Source: Montifringilla adamsi
Lineage: Eukaryota > Chordata > Aves > Passeriformes > Passeridae
Assembly (NCBI GenBank): GCA_017590115.1
Contig: JAGGNK010006892.1
Location: 16,717,736-16,781,735 of the forward strand
DNA: 64,000 nt
Reading direction: 5' to 3'
Position 1 is the stretch's first letter. Each line of letters opens with the position of its first letter. Position numbers and translations under genes: made by a program. The notes below the pieces were generated by a model. That model ran no database searches. It was given only the letters and a program-made list of their open reading frames with translations, and was not told the DNA's origin. Below, one piece after another: positions 12,401 through 27,400 of this stretch.

Positions 12401-15400
12401 AAGTTAAGGAGCCCTGAGCTTCTGAGGGCCTCCTGGTGGGCAGCAGGAGGCTGCCCACCCCCTTGAGAAGTATCCCCCTCAAGGACACCTGATGACATGC
12501 AGACCATTACTTCAGCCATGCAAAAGTAACTGCACCTCTGTTTCTTGTTTCAGAAGGGCTGTGGATAAACACAGCAGACTTGACCACCTCCAGCAGTTAT
12601 GGAACTTGAAACTGAAGGCTCAGCAGCTCTTATTCACAGTGGCATTTACTTCCCTGTAAATGAGGGAATGAGACTCATTGACTTCACTTAAGGGCATGCC
12701 AACTTGTCACTCTCTCCCACAAGACTTGGACCTTTCTTGTTATTCACCCTAGGATTTGCAACACTACTATGCAATTTATTTTGCATCAAACTACTCATGC
12801 TTTAATTAGCAGTATTAATAACAGACCACTATCTCATAGCCTCTTCATTTAGAACAGCCACATCAGATTTAGCTTCACCAGATTTTGAATGTCCTAATCA
12901 TATTGATCTTAAGTCTGCATTACAGAATTGTTTAGGTTGAAAAAGACCTTTAAGATCCTCAAGTCCAACCATGAACCCAGCACTGCCCAGTCCACCACTA
13001 AACCACGTTCCAAAGCAGCACAACTACCTGTTTCTTAAGCATCTTCAAGGATGACAACTCAACTACTTAGATCCTTGTGGAATTTAAACATTGTCTAATA
13101 CACACCTTGCTTCAGTTCTGAGACACCTTCTGCAAGAGTTTAATACTGCTTTCCACTGTACTTTACAAGTTCAATGAGTCAGACTTGAGCTATAAACTCC
13201 CTTATAAAAAGCCCATTCATTTCTTCAAGGCTCTTACTTCACACTATTTAACGAGGTTTCTTCTAAAAATAGATGGGATTAAAGCTTGACAAAAATAAAG
13301 AGATTTTATAGGTTTCTCTCATCATTAAGAGAAACCAGACTTGATGCCCTGACAAATTCATATGGCATTTATTATCACTTGAAAAGCAATGAATTATGGT
13401 TTAATACTCTTACATCACTGGGCCTGCAAAGATGACATTTTTCCACGTGTATCTGACTCCTTAATGTCTGTTCAGTAACAGTCATAGCTTCTGCATGATT
13501 GAGTAAATAAAGTGTTGTGAATTCTATAGTGTTTTGAAAGATGAGTCACTTGGGATGCTTGTCAACTGTCAGAAGTCGCAAGAGAACTCATGCCAAAATT
13601 TTATCACTTTTCACTTAAGTAGATCAGCCAGCTAGTTACTACCTCTAGCTTGGTGAAGTGCTTGCTTGCTCTGTGTTCCATTTTTAAGAACAAATTATTT
13701 TAGATCAATTAAGCCCCTTACCAAAATATCAGAACCACAAGCTATGAGAAACATCTGGTTTGTACAGGAGAAGTTCACCAAAGGCTTCATGCCACTTAGA
13801 ATTAAAGCAATGTTAAGAGTGTTTACAGCAAGAATCATACTTCTGATTCTGCACACTGTTTGCAGGACTAGGACCTATTACAAGAAAGAGCTAAAGTACA
13901 CTGAGGAAAAGAAGCTACCCCTGTTTGAGAGCAAAGTTGGACTACAATTTCCAGGGGTCCTCTGACATCAAGCACTCCGTGATTCTAAGCTCAGACACTC
14001 ACAAGTCAAAGTTTAAGTAGCCATACAAAGTTCCCTGTATGCTCCCAACTGTACTAAGTGACAGTTTTGAATTGAGACATATGAAAGGCAGCTTTCCTCA
14101 GAGTGAAAGATATCCACATGAAAAGCCTCCAAACTTGCTAATTTACAAAAAAACATGGCATTTTTGTTATTGGTTAAGCCTCAAAGAAAGTTATCAAAGC
14201 AAACACCTGAAAAGCCAAGAGCTTGCAGAGAGCTGGCAGACAAGTTTAGACTTTTGATTGCGCTGAAAAGCAAATCTGGCTCTCAACAAGCCACCCAGAT
14301 GCAGTAATATGCTCACTTTCTTGGGATCACATTTTTTCACAGCATTACCATCACAAACTGAGTACCAAAGATGACACCAAATGAGGAGTTCTGCACTTCA
14401 GAATTGTCAACAAGTTAATAGACAAACAATTACTCTGAAGCGTGACTAAACAAATTTGTTTTACCTGAAATATGTTATTTCTTGCACTCTTTCCCTGGCT
14501 GCTTTCACTGTTCAACAGAAATGCAGCTGAAAGTTAGTCTAGAAGCACATAAGGTAGGAGTTCAAAGAGGCAGAGCACAGCATGCTGCCAACAGGAGATG
14601 TAAGGCACAAACTTCAGCTACCAGGTCCTCCAAGAGAGCTTTTTTCCACAGGACTGGGACATCTTGACCTTGAGTTAAAACCAGTTCATGTGAAAGAAAC
14701 CCCTGATAAACAGTGTTATGATTTTAATTTTTAAGAATTTAGAAAATTGCCACAGTGTTCAACAGCATAACATTATAGGTAAACATTCTGACATAATCAT
14801 GTCCAAACAAAGGAAGATCTGGCAGACTTCATAGTGGAGCTTTATTTTCTAGCTCTTCTATTACCAGAAATAATTTCAAATATGCTTCCTTCACTGTAGA
14901 TCCATGTCCTGCAAATTAAGATGTCTTTAGATCATCTGCATGCAAGTACCAGAATTCATAATAGCAGCAGCCTTGAAGTTAATACACAGTTGCAAAATAC
15001 CTCTCAGTTCTCTCAAGAACCATGCAAGAACTGTCATGCCTTAAGTTACTGGAAATGATGTGGCTCTTTCATTTGCTTAAGGAGAAAAAAATATGATACA
15101 GGACTCCTGCCCAAAGGACACTTACCCTAAATCTTAGGAGTAAAGCAAGTTGCATCAAGAAATGAAGCTATTATTTCCTTTAAAAAGTTATATTTAATAG
15201 ATGGGGTTTTAGATACGTTTTATTGCAAACTGTTTCAATTCTGTAAACAGCACCATGGATGTTATTAATATTTATCTTTCAAGAACTTAAAGCTTTCTGC
15301 AGGTACAGTTAACACGTGTGGTACCAAATTAACTTTGATGGTGAAAATATTAACAAATCCTGTCAATTCTAATAGACAATTATAAAGCTTTCTTCATCTT

Positions 15401-18400
15401 TCCCAAGTGAGTGCTTTGCAGTTTGAGGCCAACCAGAACTTCCCTTTACTAAAACCAATATTTTATACATGACAGTAACAAGTGTAGGATTCCCATGGGA
15501 ATGCAAAAGTTGAGTAGCAAAAAGGAGCAAAGCACGGTACATTTTCAACCAGGACTTCACTGGCACTGAGCTTCTGAGCCAGTAGTATCTAATCAGCTTA
15601 GAGGGTTAAGAGTGCTTCTAGCTAGGATAACAAGGAGGCCATGACAAATTCTAGTGACAGAAGATGGTTGTTAGCTTCAACATACACAAAACATGAGAAC
15701 ACATGCACAGCAACCTTCAGACTATCATCAGGGAACACCTCTCAGGCTGGAGCATGAGCTCTCTGTCCATCTCCATCATTCCAGCCATTAGGAGCCCTAC
15801 AACAGGTCTTGTACACTAATGGGCTCCAGTGCTTGCTACCATGCAACACCAGAAGTGGACAACAAATCAGTGCTGTTACTTACTGAAATGCTACTGCAGA
15901 TATCCAAGTGACGACTCAGTCAGTTCAAGCCACTCCCTCCACTTACCAGCTGTACAAACAAGGTACAAACAGCATTATGTGCAGTTCCAGGGAAGGTACT
16001 GTTTTTCTTACAGACTAAAGACAGTATGAAACAGAAAACCTGGAAGTAAACTCAGGTCTGATTTTTAACTGGTAGGTAGATCCTCCAAGTGCCTTTATTG
16101 CTGGTTTGGATTTTCAGTGGTTCTTAGGGTTTGGGTTTTTTATTATTGGACAGGAAAGTTAGCCATGGATTAGCCATAGAATAATGCTCATGGCTTTCTA
16201 GAATCTCACAGTGAACTTCCAGAATCGCTGCACAGAATGCTGCTACACCATGGGAGCTCAGCTAAGCCAGAAGATAAGCTTGGATATATACTGGTCAATC
16301 CAAGGAGGACCAATCTGCCTCCAAACATCCTCCTGTGGGATGGAGCTACAGAACTGCTGTGTTCTAATAAATGCACAGATACAGTATAGGTGGGTCAGTA
16401 GCTCATACATGACTGTGTTAACATACACACAGCATCAGTAGCTCTCACTTCACTGAACTGCACAGATTAATGGAAGACTTCTTGTAGCTTCAGCTGATGC
16501 AAAAGCAACCACTGAGGTTAAAGGAACTAAGAGAACCAGAACTCCATTTGCTTGGCCCTGTTCATGTTAAGCATGAACAGGAATAGTATGTTCCTTGTGA
16601 AGTTTAGTCACTTTCCTTGTGTTTATCCCAGATTTAAGCTAAATTTGACAACACTAAAAAAAAGATATTTTTGAATAATCTTAAATTACTGACTAGGAAG
16701 TTCTTAGTTCTAAGAAATTCAAGGCATAAAACACTGCTGCTTTTGAAGAGCAACCTCCAATTGTAAATGGAATTGCATGCCACAGAGACAGCTGGAGCCT
16801 GGATGGTTTTTTTGGATATGCTCAAATTCATTCGAATGAAGTAGCTAAATGTTATCACAAACAATCAAAACTAATTCCTAGCAGAATATTAGAGACTCCA
16901 GAGAACTAAACAGCAGCAACCAGAATTACGCTACCTCAGGAGTTCAGCAGAAACTGTATACAAAGAGGATTCAGATGCACTCACACACAAGTACTGCATA
17001 TTTCTAGAGACAGAACAGAACTCTTACTGAGGGAAGGGATAAGAAGCAGATCCACACAATAAAATTCACCTCTCTCTGTATGAATAACAGACATTATTCA
17101 AAGCAAAAAAAAAAAAGAAAAAAAATCAATTGGCAGAATACTTAGGTATGGGAAAGCAAAGGTGCCTAGGGTTATTTATAATCTAAATTAAAGTCTCCTT
17201 GGTGCATTTATTTTTGCTTCTTGAAGTTACAAAAAAAAAGAAAGGTATAATGTTTCTATTCCCTCTAACAATCCTCATATGAAGCCTTGGTGAGACCACA
17301 AGAAGAATACTGGCCTAAAATAGCTCTTCTCCATCTCCCAAGTAATTTTGTACCTTCTCACTTAATGTCAAAACCAAGTAGTTTCTGCTGAAAATGCTGA
17401 ATAACACTGCACATGATCTATTCTTATTCTGCCTCAAGCTTCATAGCCACAACTGTCAGCTAAACTCCAAGGATGAGGATGCATCACTAGTCAGTAGAGA
17501 AGTTAATTCCTTTTTTTTTCCCCACCCCAGCATCCAGACTAATATTACAAAAACATTAGGGGGATTAGTAATTGACACCAGTTCAACCAAGTGGTTTGTT
17601 GTTAGTTTAAGAGTTTCCATATTGCGTTGAACAAAAATGGTGTTTCTAGAAGCCTCACTCTTATTCAAACTCACTTGTGTATTTACTAACAGTTGGTCAT
17701 TAGAACTTGGACTTCAAGAAGGGATTTTTGGTATATACAACCCATGTCTGATTTATAAGAAGCAATGGCATATCTGATGCCTGAAAAAAATAAATTTCAG
17801 GCAGCATATAAATTAGATCTAATAGCCTGACACAAAGTTGAATACTCAGCTACAGCAGAGTTTAAACTGTTCAACACCAGAATTTTAAATAGGCCAACAC
17901 TGCAGTTCCAGTAAGCTCAAGGAGCCTCCCAAGCTGCCACTAAAATCCCTCAAGTTCAAACCCAAACACTTCCTGTGAAATAGGTTTTTTCAAAGCTGTT
18001 CAGACAATTTGCACTTCTCAGACTCAGATTCAACTCTGAGAATTGAGTTCCATATGTTCCAGGTTTCCAGCAACTTCACAGATACTATAAAGGCATGAAG
18101 GCATCCAAAAAAAAGTAATAATTTTTTCCAACCAAAATGATGCACATGAGCAAGTCCAAACACCATAACAAACACCAGTTAAGGCAGCTTTGAAAGATGT
18201 AACAGAGGCATTGGTTCAATAAGAACTCAATATATCAGGAATTAGTGTTCTCTTTGGGGTTACCTGGTTTTGACACTCTGTGGAACAAGGCTTCTGCTAT
18301 TGGTAAAGCCACATGTCACCACTTCACTGCTCTTTTCACAAATTACTGTTATTTTTAACTCCTGGATAGCATGGCCTACCAGCTGCCAGTCGAGTTCAAA

Positions 18401-21400
18401 ACATGTGCACGCATTAGAAAACAATGAACAAGTCCTCAGCACTTGAGACAGTGTGGAGGGCACCACTGAATTTAGATTTATGTTTACATTTAACATAACT
18501 TAAGAATTTTGACATATAAAGTAACAGCGCAAATGCAGGTTCATTGGGCAAACACATGAAAACACACTGTGTTCATTCTGTGGGAACTTCCAGCCTCTGA
18601 GATAAAAACTTTTAAATTATGTTTCTTTTGAATTTTCTGCTACAGAAAAAAAAAAAATCTTTCAATACAAAGGAAAAAACTTAAAACACAAACCATTGCA
18701 TTTGACAATGCACAACACTAATTCTACTTCCATCTTACAGGAACTGCAAATAATGAGACTTGATCAGAGATGTGACAGTTGAAACAGTTTCTAGAAAGTG
18801 AGCATGAGGTGGTAGAAGCTACAGCTACATTGCATTCTTGTGCTTCAAACAAGAATAAGAATCCCTCGTGTGAATAATCCCACTGCTCAAGGAGGATCCT
18901 GTAGTTCTAGCACTTTTGTCAGATACACCTTGGATAACCATGACTAGTAATCCCATTTGTGGGCCATGCACATAACTATCAAGTACAGCATATCTGTTGT
19001 GTGATTAGTGGAATATTTAAAAAACAGACATCAGAAATCTGCTTAGCACAACTGACAGCCAAAGCTAATCCTGAGAAGAAAGCAGCTACAGCCTTCTTGC
19101 CTCACACCTTTGAGGCTTGTTTCCCTGTATTAATATTGGTTGAAGCTAAAAATATCTTTGGTGCATCATAATTCTGTTAGCATTCTGACACCCAAGTGCT
19201 TTTTCCTTTCTGTTCTACAACATTGCATCTGTTCTATAACAATTTATTAACAGCTTTAAGCATATCAGCTGCAAGCACAGCTGATCTTGATTTCTAAGAG
19301 AACAATTTAAACAAGAACAATAAATAGGTTTCCATTATATATGCTCATGATTTAAAGCTGTTTTCTTCTACTAAAAGCCCAGAGGCCTATAACTGTTGGC
19401 TTCTAGCCAACAGTAGATTAGAAAGACTTACTGCACACATAGTGACCTCTTGCTCTAAAGCACTCCCAAAACTGTTGTTCTTAATTCTGCCCACCCCCAG
19501 TTCAGTGTACTGCACAACAAAAGCTGCTGCCCATTGTGCAGTTACCTAGAGAGAAGCATCTCTTCCAGCAGTGACACAGAGACATGATGTTCATTCCTTC
19601 TGCATGGAGATGAAAACAGCAGTAGTCCTTCAAAGATCTCTACAGCATTAGCAGGTCTCAAAGCTGATTAAAGTGATCCCCATGGTAATCTGTGAAATAT
19701 ATGTTTGCACTTTCAAACTGCTCCACACTGGATTCACAGAAGGCAAGTGTGCACTAGGTGCCTGTGTATACCCATGCACAAAGAGAGACAGCTGTGCCTT
19801 TCACTGAAACATTCTAATAATTTCAACAAAAAAAAAAAAGAAAAAGAAAAAAAAAAAAAAAAGGAAAATTCAACATCCTGAATTTCAGCACTTGAAACAA
19901 TGACCTGTCAGTTCCTGGACTCTGACCCCTCCTCCCCACCACAACCAGGTTTTGAAGCACAATTTCTCAAGTGAAATCCAAGTAGAAAGATGTTCTATTC
20001 CTATCAGAGATGCTCTCTGTGATGTTACAGGTCATGAGACCCATTCACCTCTGCAGGTATAAAGGGTTATTTTTAATTTACTTTTCTTTGCTTCAGAACA
20101 AGGTTAATAGCAAAGTATTTTGGCTATTGAAATGAAAAGTTTAGAAATTATTTCAGCTATCAATTCAGGCAATAAAACCCCCTCTCCCTTAAGAAAGTAG
20201 TTTTCACTTTCCTTTCATCCATAGCAAACCCATTATTATGTGCCTCTCTTTAAAGTCATATCTACTTATGTTGGATACATCTTGGATAACCATGACCATT
20301 AGTCCTATTTGTGGGTCATGTACATAACTATGAAGCACTAAAAACAGCTGTCCAGGGTCCTTCCTCCCTGGCAGTCTGTCTCCCTTCTTCCCATTGGTCC
20401 CCTCCAAACTACTTGCTTTCTGAAAAGGGAATAGAAAAGCAAACATCAGCAGCATGTTTAAAGCCTCAGAAGACAGCCATAGGAGGAAGCAAGGACTTGG
20501 ATTTTTGAACTGTACCAGGAGTGGATTTTTGAACTGTACCAGGAGTGACCATCCCAGCAAAGCACTGGATCTGTGCTTTGAAGAAGATTTCCCCGGGGCC
20601 ATGAGGCCCTCTGGAGTAGTACATATTGTTTTTTTTGTCAAGGGAGTACAGTTATGCTAGGACAGCTGTGTGCTTCGAGAAAGCCAGCCCACATTAGCCA
20701 GGGGAGATGGGAAGAACCACCACTGGCTGTTAACTGCCAACAGCAGCACCTTGGCCAGTTCAGCCTTTCTAAAGCTACCAGCACACGAATGCTGGTGACA
20801 CCATCAGCTCAGTTCTGTTTATGCCTGTGCACAGCCAGGCTTCAGATATGAGGGGTGTATCAAGAAATGCTGGTGACACCATCAGCTGTGGGGCTCAGTT
20901 CTGTTTATGCCTGTGCACAGCCAGGCTTCAGATATGAGGGGTGTATCAAGCCCATCTCTTTCCACCAACAGGAAGCTGCATGCACCACCTGACAATTGGC
21001 ACAACAAAGGCTGGCAAGAGATAATCAAATATTTATGAGCAACATAATGACAGGAAACCATGGAAGACACTGCTAGCTACAAGTAAGTGCTTTTCCCTCA
21101 GGAGAGGAAGGTAACTCTAAAATTTTAGGTGCTCTTATCCAGCTTTCATTAGGGAAGCATGTTGCATAATGCATGAGGGAAACATCAGAGAACAATGTTT
21201 GAGAACATTATCTATTCCCTACATAGATGCATCCATGAGCAGATAATGTTGTATCTGTTTGTCCTCTGCATATAGTTGTGCTTTCATTTCCTGACTAAAA
21301 ATACAGTAGAAGCTCACCAGCTGACTACAGTGACCCAGCCTAGATGAGGTCATTCATATGTCCCATTGTAGGGAACTGCTATCTTGAACCCAAACTTCTT

Positions 21401-24400
21401 ATCTCACCTTTTCCAGGCTGCTGAGCCTCTGATAGACTGCAGAGGCACCTCCAACACATCTAGAGAATTGTATAGCACTAGAACAGCCAGGCCCAAAATC
21501 AGCCAGGTAGGTGTTGACTGCTTCCTGTCCTGGGCTCCCACTTACACCCTACAGCCTCATCGCAGCCATCATACCACGATGAACCTACCTTATTTCAAAG
21601 TTTCTGAGATTCCCTTACATCCTTCAATGGCTTGTGTAGATCCCTCTGAGCTTTTCTCAGAGCAAGTAGAACATACAAAAGTCATATACAGGATACTCAA
21701 GAACCATCAGAATGCAGTTTAAGCCAGTACTGTTGGCATATTTACCATCAAGTGTGCTGCCTTGCATCAGTACTGCTTTTTATTATTGGAAATCCCTTCC
21801 ATGCATAATGCTGAGTATCACTGACTCAGTGCTGCCAGCTCCAGGCATTGACAAAAATGAGTCAGACATCAAAACATTACAAAAGCTTTTTTTAGACATC
21901 ATAATGTTCAGAGTTTTGGAGTTTGAGGCTTGGTTTTGGTCCTTCAAAAAAATAAGTATTTCCTCATCCCTGACGCTTTAGATTAAACACATCACAAGTT
22001 CAGCATTGCCTGCAATTACAGATTGTTCTGCAATGCAGGCTCCTCTCCCCACACACTGCTTGAAAGGGAGCTAGAAGCTTGACATAATGCTGATCAGAAG
22101 CATCATCAAAGCTGGAAGTAATTGCATTTTGCTTTAATGCTGAAGACAAAGTTCATCTCTGATGTAATAGATGTGTTTGCATAAAGTTTAAGGAAAACTT
22201 TCCAAATACAAGTAATTTTGGGTCCAACACTTATTCTAGTAAAACAGACTTGAACATAAGTTTCTTTTTTGTGTGCACTTCTCTAACAGGTTTTTGCTTC
22301 TTTAGTATACCTAGTGTGCATAGGTATACCTATGAAAGGACTAGATTAAAAACAGAAGCTTACAAACACAACAGAAAGTTGGATAATTCCTTAATGCATT
22401 CCTCCCTCTGGGAAACTGTTCACACTTCAGCAAACTTATTAACAACCATAGAGAATGACTAAATATCAGATCAGTTTGTTACATATGCTCTCATATCTGC
22501 CCCTAAAGTCACCTTGGGATTGTCATCTTGTTTATCCTGACAATCAGAACTACATGCTAGGGGATAAGCCAGAATTGCCCAGCTAAAATGATTCACTAAG
22601 GAATGATTCACCAGCACACAGCAAATATTTTAGATAGTTACCAACACAAGCACATGAAAATGAAATCCCTAACCATCTAATTCACAAGCATTTGCCCAGT
22701 CTCAACACATCCATCCCCACCACAGGTTTCCTGTTTTGCAACCAAGGCACTAGGCACAGCTGGCTAAGGTAGGAGTTAGACCTGTGCAGCACTTGGGCAG
22801 CACAGGTGAACTTACTTATTCATGCAACAGGAACTGGGCTCTTCCCACTTGTTTCCAGCATTCCTGTCTTCAAGACCCAAGTGCATCACAGACAGGTACC
22901 AAGACCTACCATTTGTAACACTGAGCTATTCTTTATCCCCCAGATACCATTATGCATTTGATTACTGAATGAGCCTTCAGATTTCACCATGAGCACTGAA
23001 CATTTTGGGTTCCCAGAAACGTAGCCTCAAAAATTTATGTAACTTTTAACCCTTTCCTGGCCTTTGTACCTCACAAATCCAACCATGTCCTTCCTTTAGT
23101 AATCAGTCCATACCCTCATGGAATACACTGATTTTTTAAAATCCCTGTTCTACCATTAGATTACAGACCAGAACACATTTTTGAAGGGTCATCCCTAATC
23201 AGGCAGAACACAAGCTTCTTTCTCATTCTCTGTCTCCCACATTTTCATCATGAAGGTAGCCTACACCCCTCCAAGAGCCTGAATCCCACCTTTTTGTCCC
23301 ACACCTGCTGCAGCAGGCATCACTGCCCCCAACAGTACTGCTGCCCCTACTACTGCATTCAGACTTCAACTCGCTCAGCTGTGCTGACAGCTGACTGCAT
23401 CAAAACATGAAGCACAGTAGGCATTGCTGCCATCCTCTGCTGTCACTGTAGTTACTCTATATTTCAAATGTAACCTCACAGAAGAGCACAGAACTGTAAA
23501 TGACCAGTGATCAAATTTTTTAACAGTATTAAACAATAATTTCCAAGGCTTTGAAGCTGTCCTTATTATAAAATAATTTGAAATCAATATGGAATTTCTA
23601 TCAGTCTTCCATAAATTCTAGATTTTCAAATCTAGATCTACTTCTCTCCTAAAGTCCCAAGTCTCTAAAGGAGAAAAATTTGTTAAAGAAATGCAAAGCA
23701 AAATGTCAGTCCAACTGCAAATACCTATATAGCTAGTTAACACTCTTTTTTTGGATTTGCTTTTTTGGGGGTCTTTTTGTGTGTTTTTATTTTTGTTGTT
23801 GGTTTTTTTTTTTTTACTCTTTCTTATTTGGTTGGGGTTCTTTTGTTTGTTTGGAGTTTTTTGGGGTTTCCTGTTTTGTTTTCTTAAAAAAAAAAAAAAA
23901 CTTGAAGGCAATTTTATCTTACTTGCTCAATTTAAGTTTTTTGTGAAGGCTACTACAGGACACTCTCTCCATGCTGAAACATCTCCAAGGGCATTGACTA
24001 TTAGGAAGGTACCTAAACATGCCAGCCCAGCAGTGAAATAGTGGCCTGAAATAGTGCTGGTCACAACACTTATGAGCAAAAGTGAGGCTGTCTGTTGGAG
24101 ACCCCAGAATGGAAGCTCATCTAAACAATACCCCACCTTAGCATTTAGTCCTGTCCCTCCCCCAGTATGCACACTGCTCAGGTATGAAGTGGATAAATGA
24201 TTTTGAGTGGTTTGCTGTGGAAGTTCTTCAGTTTAAAGATGAAGTTTAGGTCCTAATCTCTCAAGTTCTGACAGGTTGCTACATACCTAGCAAGAGCACA
24301 GATCAGAGCTGAACAGAATTTTTTACACTAATTTTATGCAAGCCTCTTTCAGAGCATATTGTCCAATCACCAAAAATTCCCTTTAGCAGTCTACTTTTAA

Positions 24401-27400
24401 TATAATACAGTTTACCTACAATTAAGTTGAAGTTTCTTTCTTAGCAACTAATCAAGCTAGCAAAGTTAAGGCCTAGAAGCTACTCCTCCTTTATGGTTTG
24501 ATCTTTATTGGTGAAATGCAAATACTTCTGGAGGCCAGAAAAATATTTTTGACACAGTTCAACATCTCATTAACTGTTGGGAGTCCTAGCAAAAGGAGCT
24601 TTCCTTCTGCAGGGAGTGAGTGATCTGTGCTCCTCAAAGACTATTCTGTAGAGAAATTTAAACTGCTTAACAGTATTAGAGTTCAGACTTCAAGCCTCTC
24701 CTCTGCCTACAGCCTCAAATACATGATCATAACATGCTGATCTCCTGTAGCACCTTCATTCCACACAAACTGACTACCAGAGTATGTATCTAGCACTGGA
24801 AGCCAGCAAAGCGCCCACAGCCACAAGTAGAGCTCAGAATGCTGCAAGCTGTTAAAAACCAAGTTTCACCCAATTAATAACTTGCAATAAAGCAAATATC
24901 TCTTCATTCTGTGTACTTCAGTGTAGAAAGAGAGTCAATACATTGGCCATGTTCCTGGCAAGCCAATGAGAAGGATTACAAGAAAGAAACCAAATACCAC
25001 AGCTGGCTTAAGTGCATTTGTTCCTGCTCTGGTGACTTCATCAGTACTGGCCACAAACCACACTAATTAGCAATTACTCAAGTCTTGTAGCTAATGATTT
25101 CTGAAGCCTGGAATGTACTTCTCTGCTGTTATATTTAGACAAATTGTATTTGTTATGTAACAATTTGGATTCTCAGCATCTTACAACTGAAATATGACAT
25201 TTTGTTTAAATATTACATTAGAAAGCCCATGTTCCAATAATTTCAAAATAGATTTGGTATCACCAAAATTCATGGGATTTTTTTTGGGATAAACTGACAA
25301 GTTTTCCATTCATGACACTTCACTATCCCACACACTATTAGCTTAACTTCTATTGCATTCTAAAAGGTTAAAAATCTTTAGCATGCTGACTCAAAACAGA
25401 TCAGATTGGTGGGGGTAGTATCCAGTTGCAAGATTTAATCCCTTCTGCCTGAGGCTGCTGGTTAGAGAACAGAGTGGCTGAAACATCGGAAAAACAGTTC
25501 TTTTAGCATCAGTTTGTCAGTGGATTCAAGTGATTTAAGATAATGATACTGTTGTATCAAACCCCACTAGCTCAAACTCAGTTTTCCCAGACAGGAAGCC
25601 AATTTTTCAAATGCAGGTAATAAGCAGGGTAATAACTGCTACTGCCACTTGCATTTGGGAGTATTTTCCAGTCAAAAGTTCAGGTACAACCAATTAATAT
25701 TCCCTTGTCCTTTGCTAGATGTTGGTCAAGTTCAAAAACCTGCTTTTTGCCCACCTCCAGGATTTTCATAAAGCACCTGTTCAAAAGAGTCCTGAAGTAA
25801 CACTTGCAGTGAGCACCAGTTTCATGCTTTCATATGGCAAACATTGACAGATGTGCATAGAACTGCCTGCGAGGTCAGAAAGACTATTCTTCTCACAGGC
25901 ATTTGTTAATAATGAAAGAGTAGCTGTAGGTTCTCTTTTAAATGTAATTCCCTAGCTTGTACAATCAAAGATTCATGTTCCCTACCATAGACTGGGAAGG
26001 GAATTAATTCTCAGAGCAGCTCAGATCTATGGAGACCTCAAATAATTTAGTATTCAAGAATGTAACCTCAAATGATTCAGTAAGAGAATTTTCAGTTTTA
26101 AATTTATTTTTACCATATAATCTCCAAGCTGTTGATTGGATGCTTTAAATCAGGAAATAGTAAGGACTTGTATGCAAATTCATGGAGTACAAACAAGAAA
26201 AATCAGTTTCCAGTCTCTTACTCTGTTATGCTGTTATGTTGTTTGAGTAAGAGTAAAGTCTCTTAATCCTGATGAGATTAGTGATGAGTCAGCCAATTCA
26301 TGTTTATGGAATTTTAATGGAGAAAAGTATAACAATTTTGATTTCATGATGGCACACCAAAGCCTATACTGCCATAAGATCTACAGAGGACCCAGCTTTT
26401 CACATATCTATACTGTTTTTTTAAATATATATTAAAATCAGTAAACATGAAATTCATCACAATTCAGTAACCTGCAAAAGGAAGCCTTTCGATATTCCCC
26501 TTCTCTGAAAAAATGACATCAAATATTTCCTTTTCAAAAGGTGAAGGGAAGAAAGTAAATTCCAATTGTCTTTTCCAAAGCCAAAAGGGAGCCTAAAAAA
26601 TCAGCCAGGTTATGCTACCTTCTGATTTGCAAGGCATCCTTTGACTAACGCTGAAGGTACTGAGTCCCATTTGCCACCAAGTCTTTGTCCTACAGCAGCT
26701 AGCAAGTTTCAAAATTCATATAAATTTATAAAATAAAAAATAGTGCGGCTTGGAGAAGTTTTCTACTTTGTATAACTTAGTTCTTCAAGTTGTCTAATGA
26801 TTTCTTATTAGAAATCCAGCAAGATACTAAAACATTAATTCATTTTAAGAATTTGACTTCAAGCCTCAAGGCAAAGAAGCACACCAAGTCCCACAAGAGA
26901 GATTGTGGTGGCCTGAAGCCCCCACAATTTGCTGAAAGAAAAGCATGTTGAAGTCTGATTTTGCACTACTATTCACATATAAACAGAAGTGCACCATAAA
27001 ATTAAGCACACTCTGAAAATAAGAATGATGTAAACCTTTCACCAACAGAGCTACTTGCCTACCACTCACTCCATAATTATGCCTCCTTGGAGGCTTCTTA
27101 TGGGTCAGCTCTAAACATTGTCCCATCTATACATACTCAAGGGCAGCTAATCTCTTTTTAAAAAATGCATTTTTTAAGATACCTGGCATACAAAGGAAGA
27201 GAGAACAAGCATTCCAAAAAACTACCTTTCTTTCTAGATTATCTTAGTGCTACCTACAGCAAGTGCACTTCACATGTACAAAGTGCTTTTGTTTCCAGAA
27301 ACAATTATTTATCAAGCACCCACAGTCAAAAATCAAAGCACAAGCCATCAATGTTATCTTTACTGAAAATACAGAATAGGATAACAATCACGCGTATTCC

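Noticed and set aside
23751..24041. Phe/Leu-rich frame resembling a membrane protein
   Set aside because: It arises from the T/G-rich low-complexity tract; hydrophobicity here is compositional.
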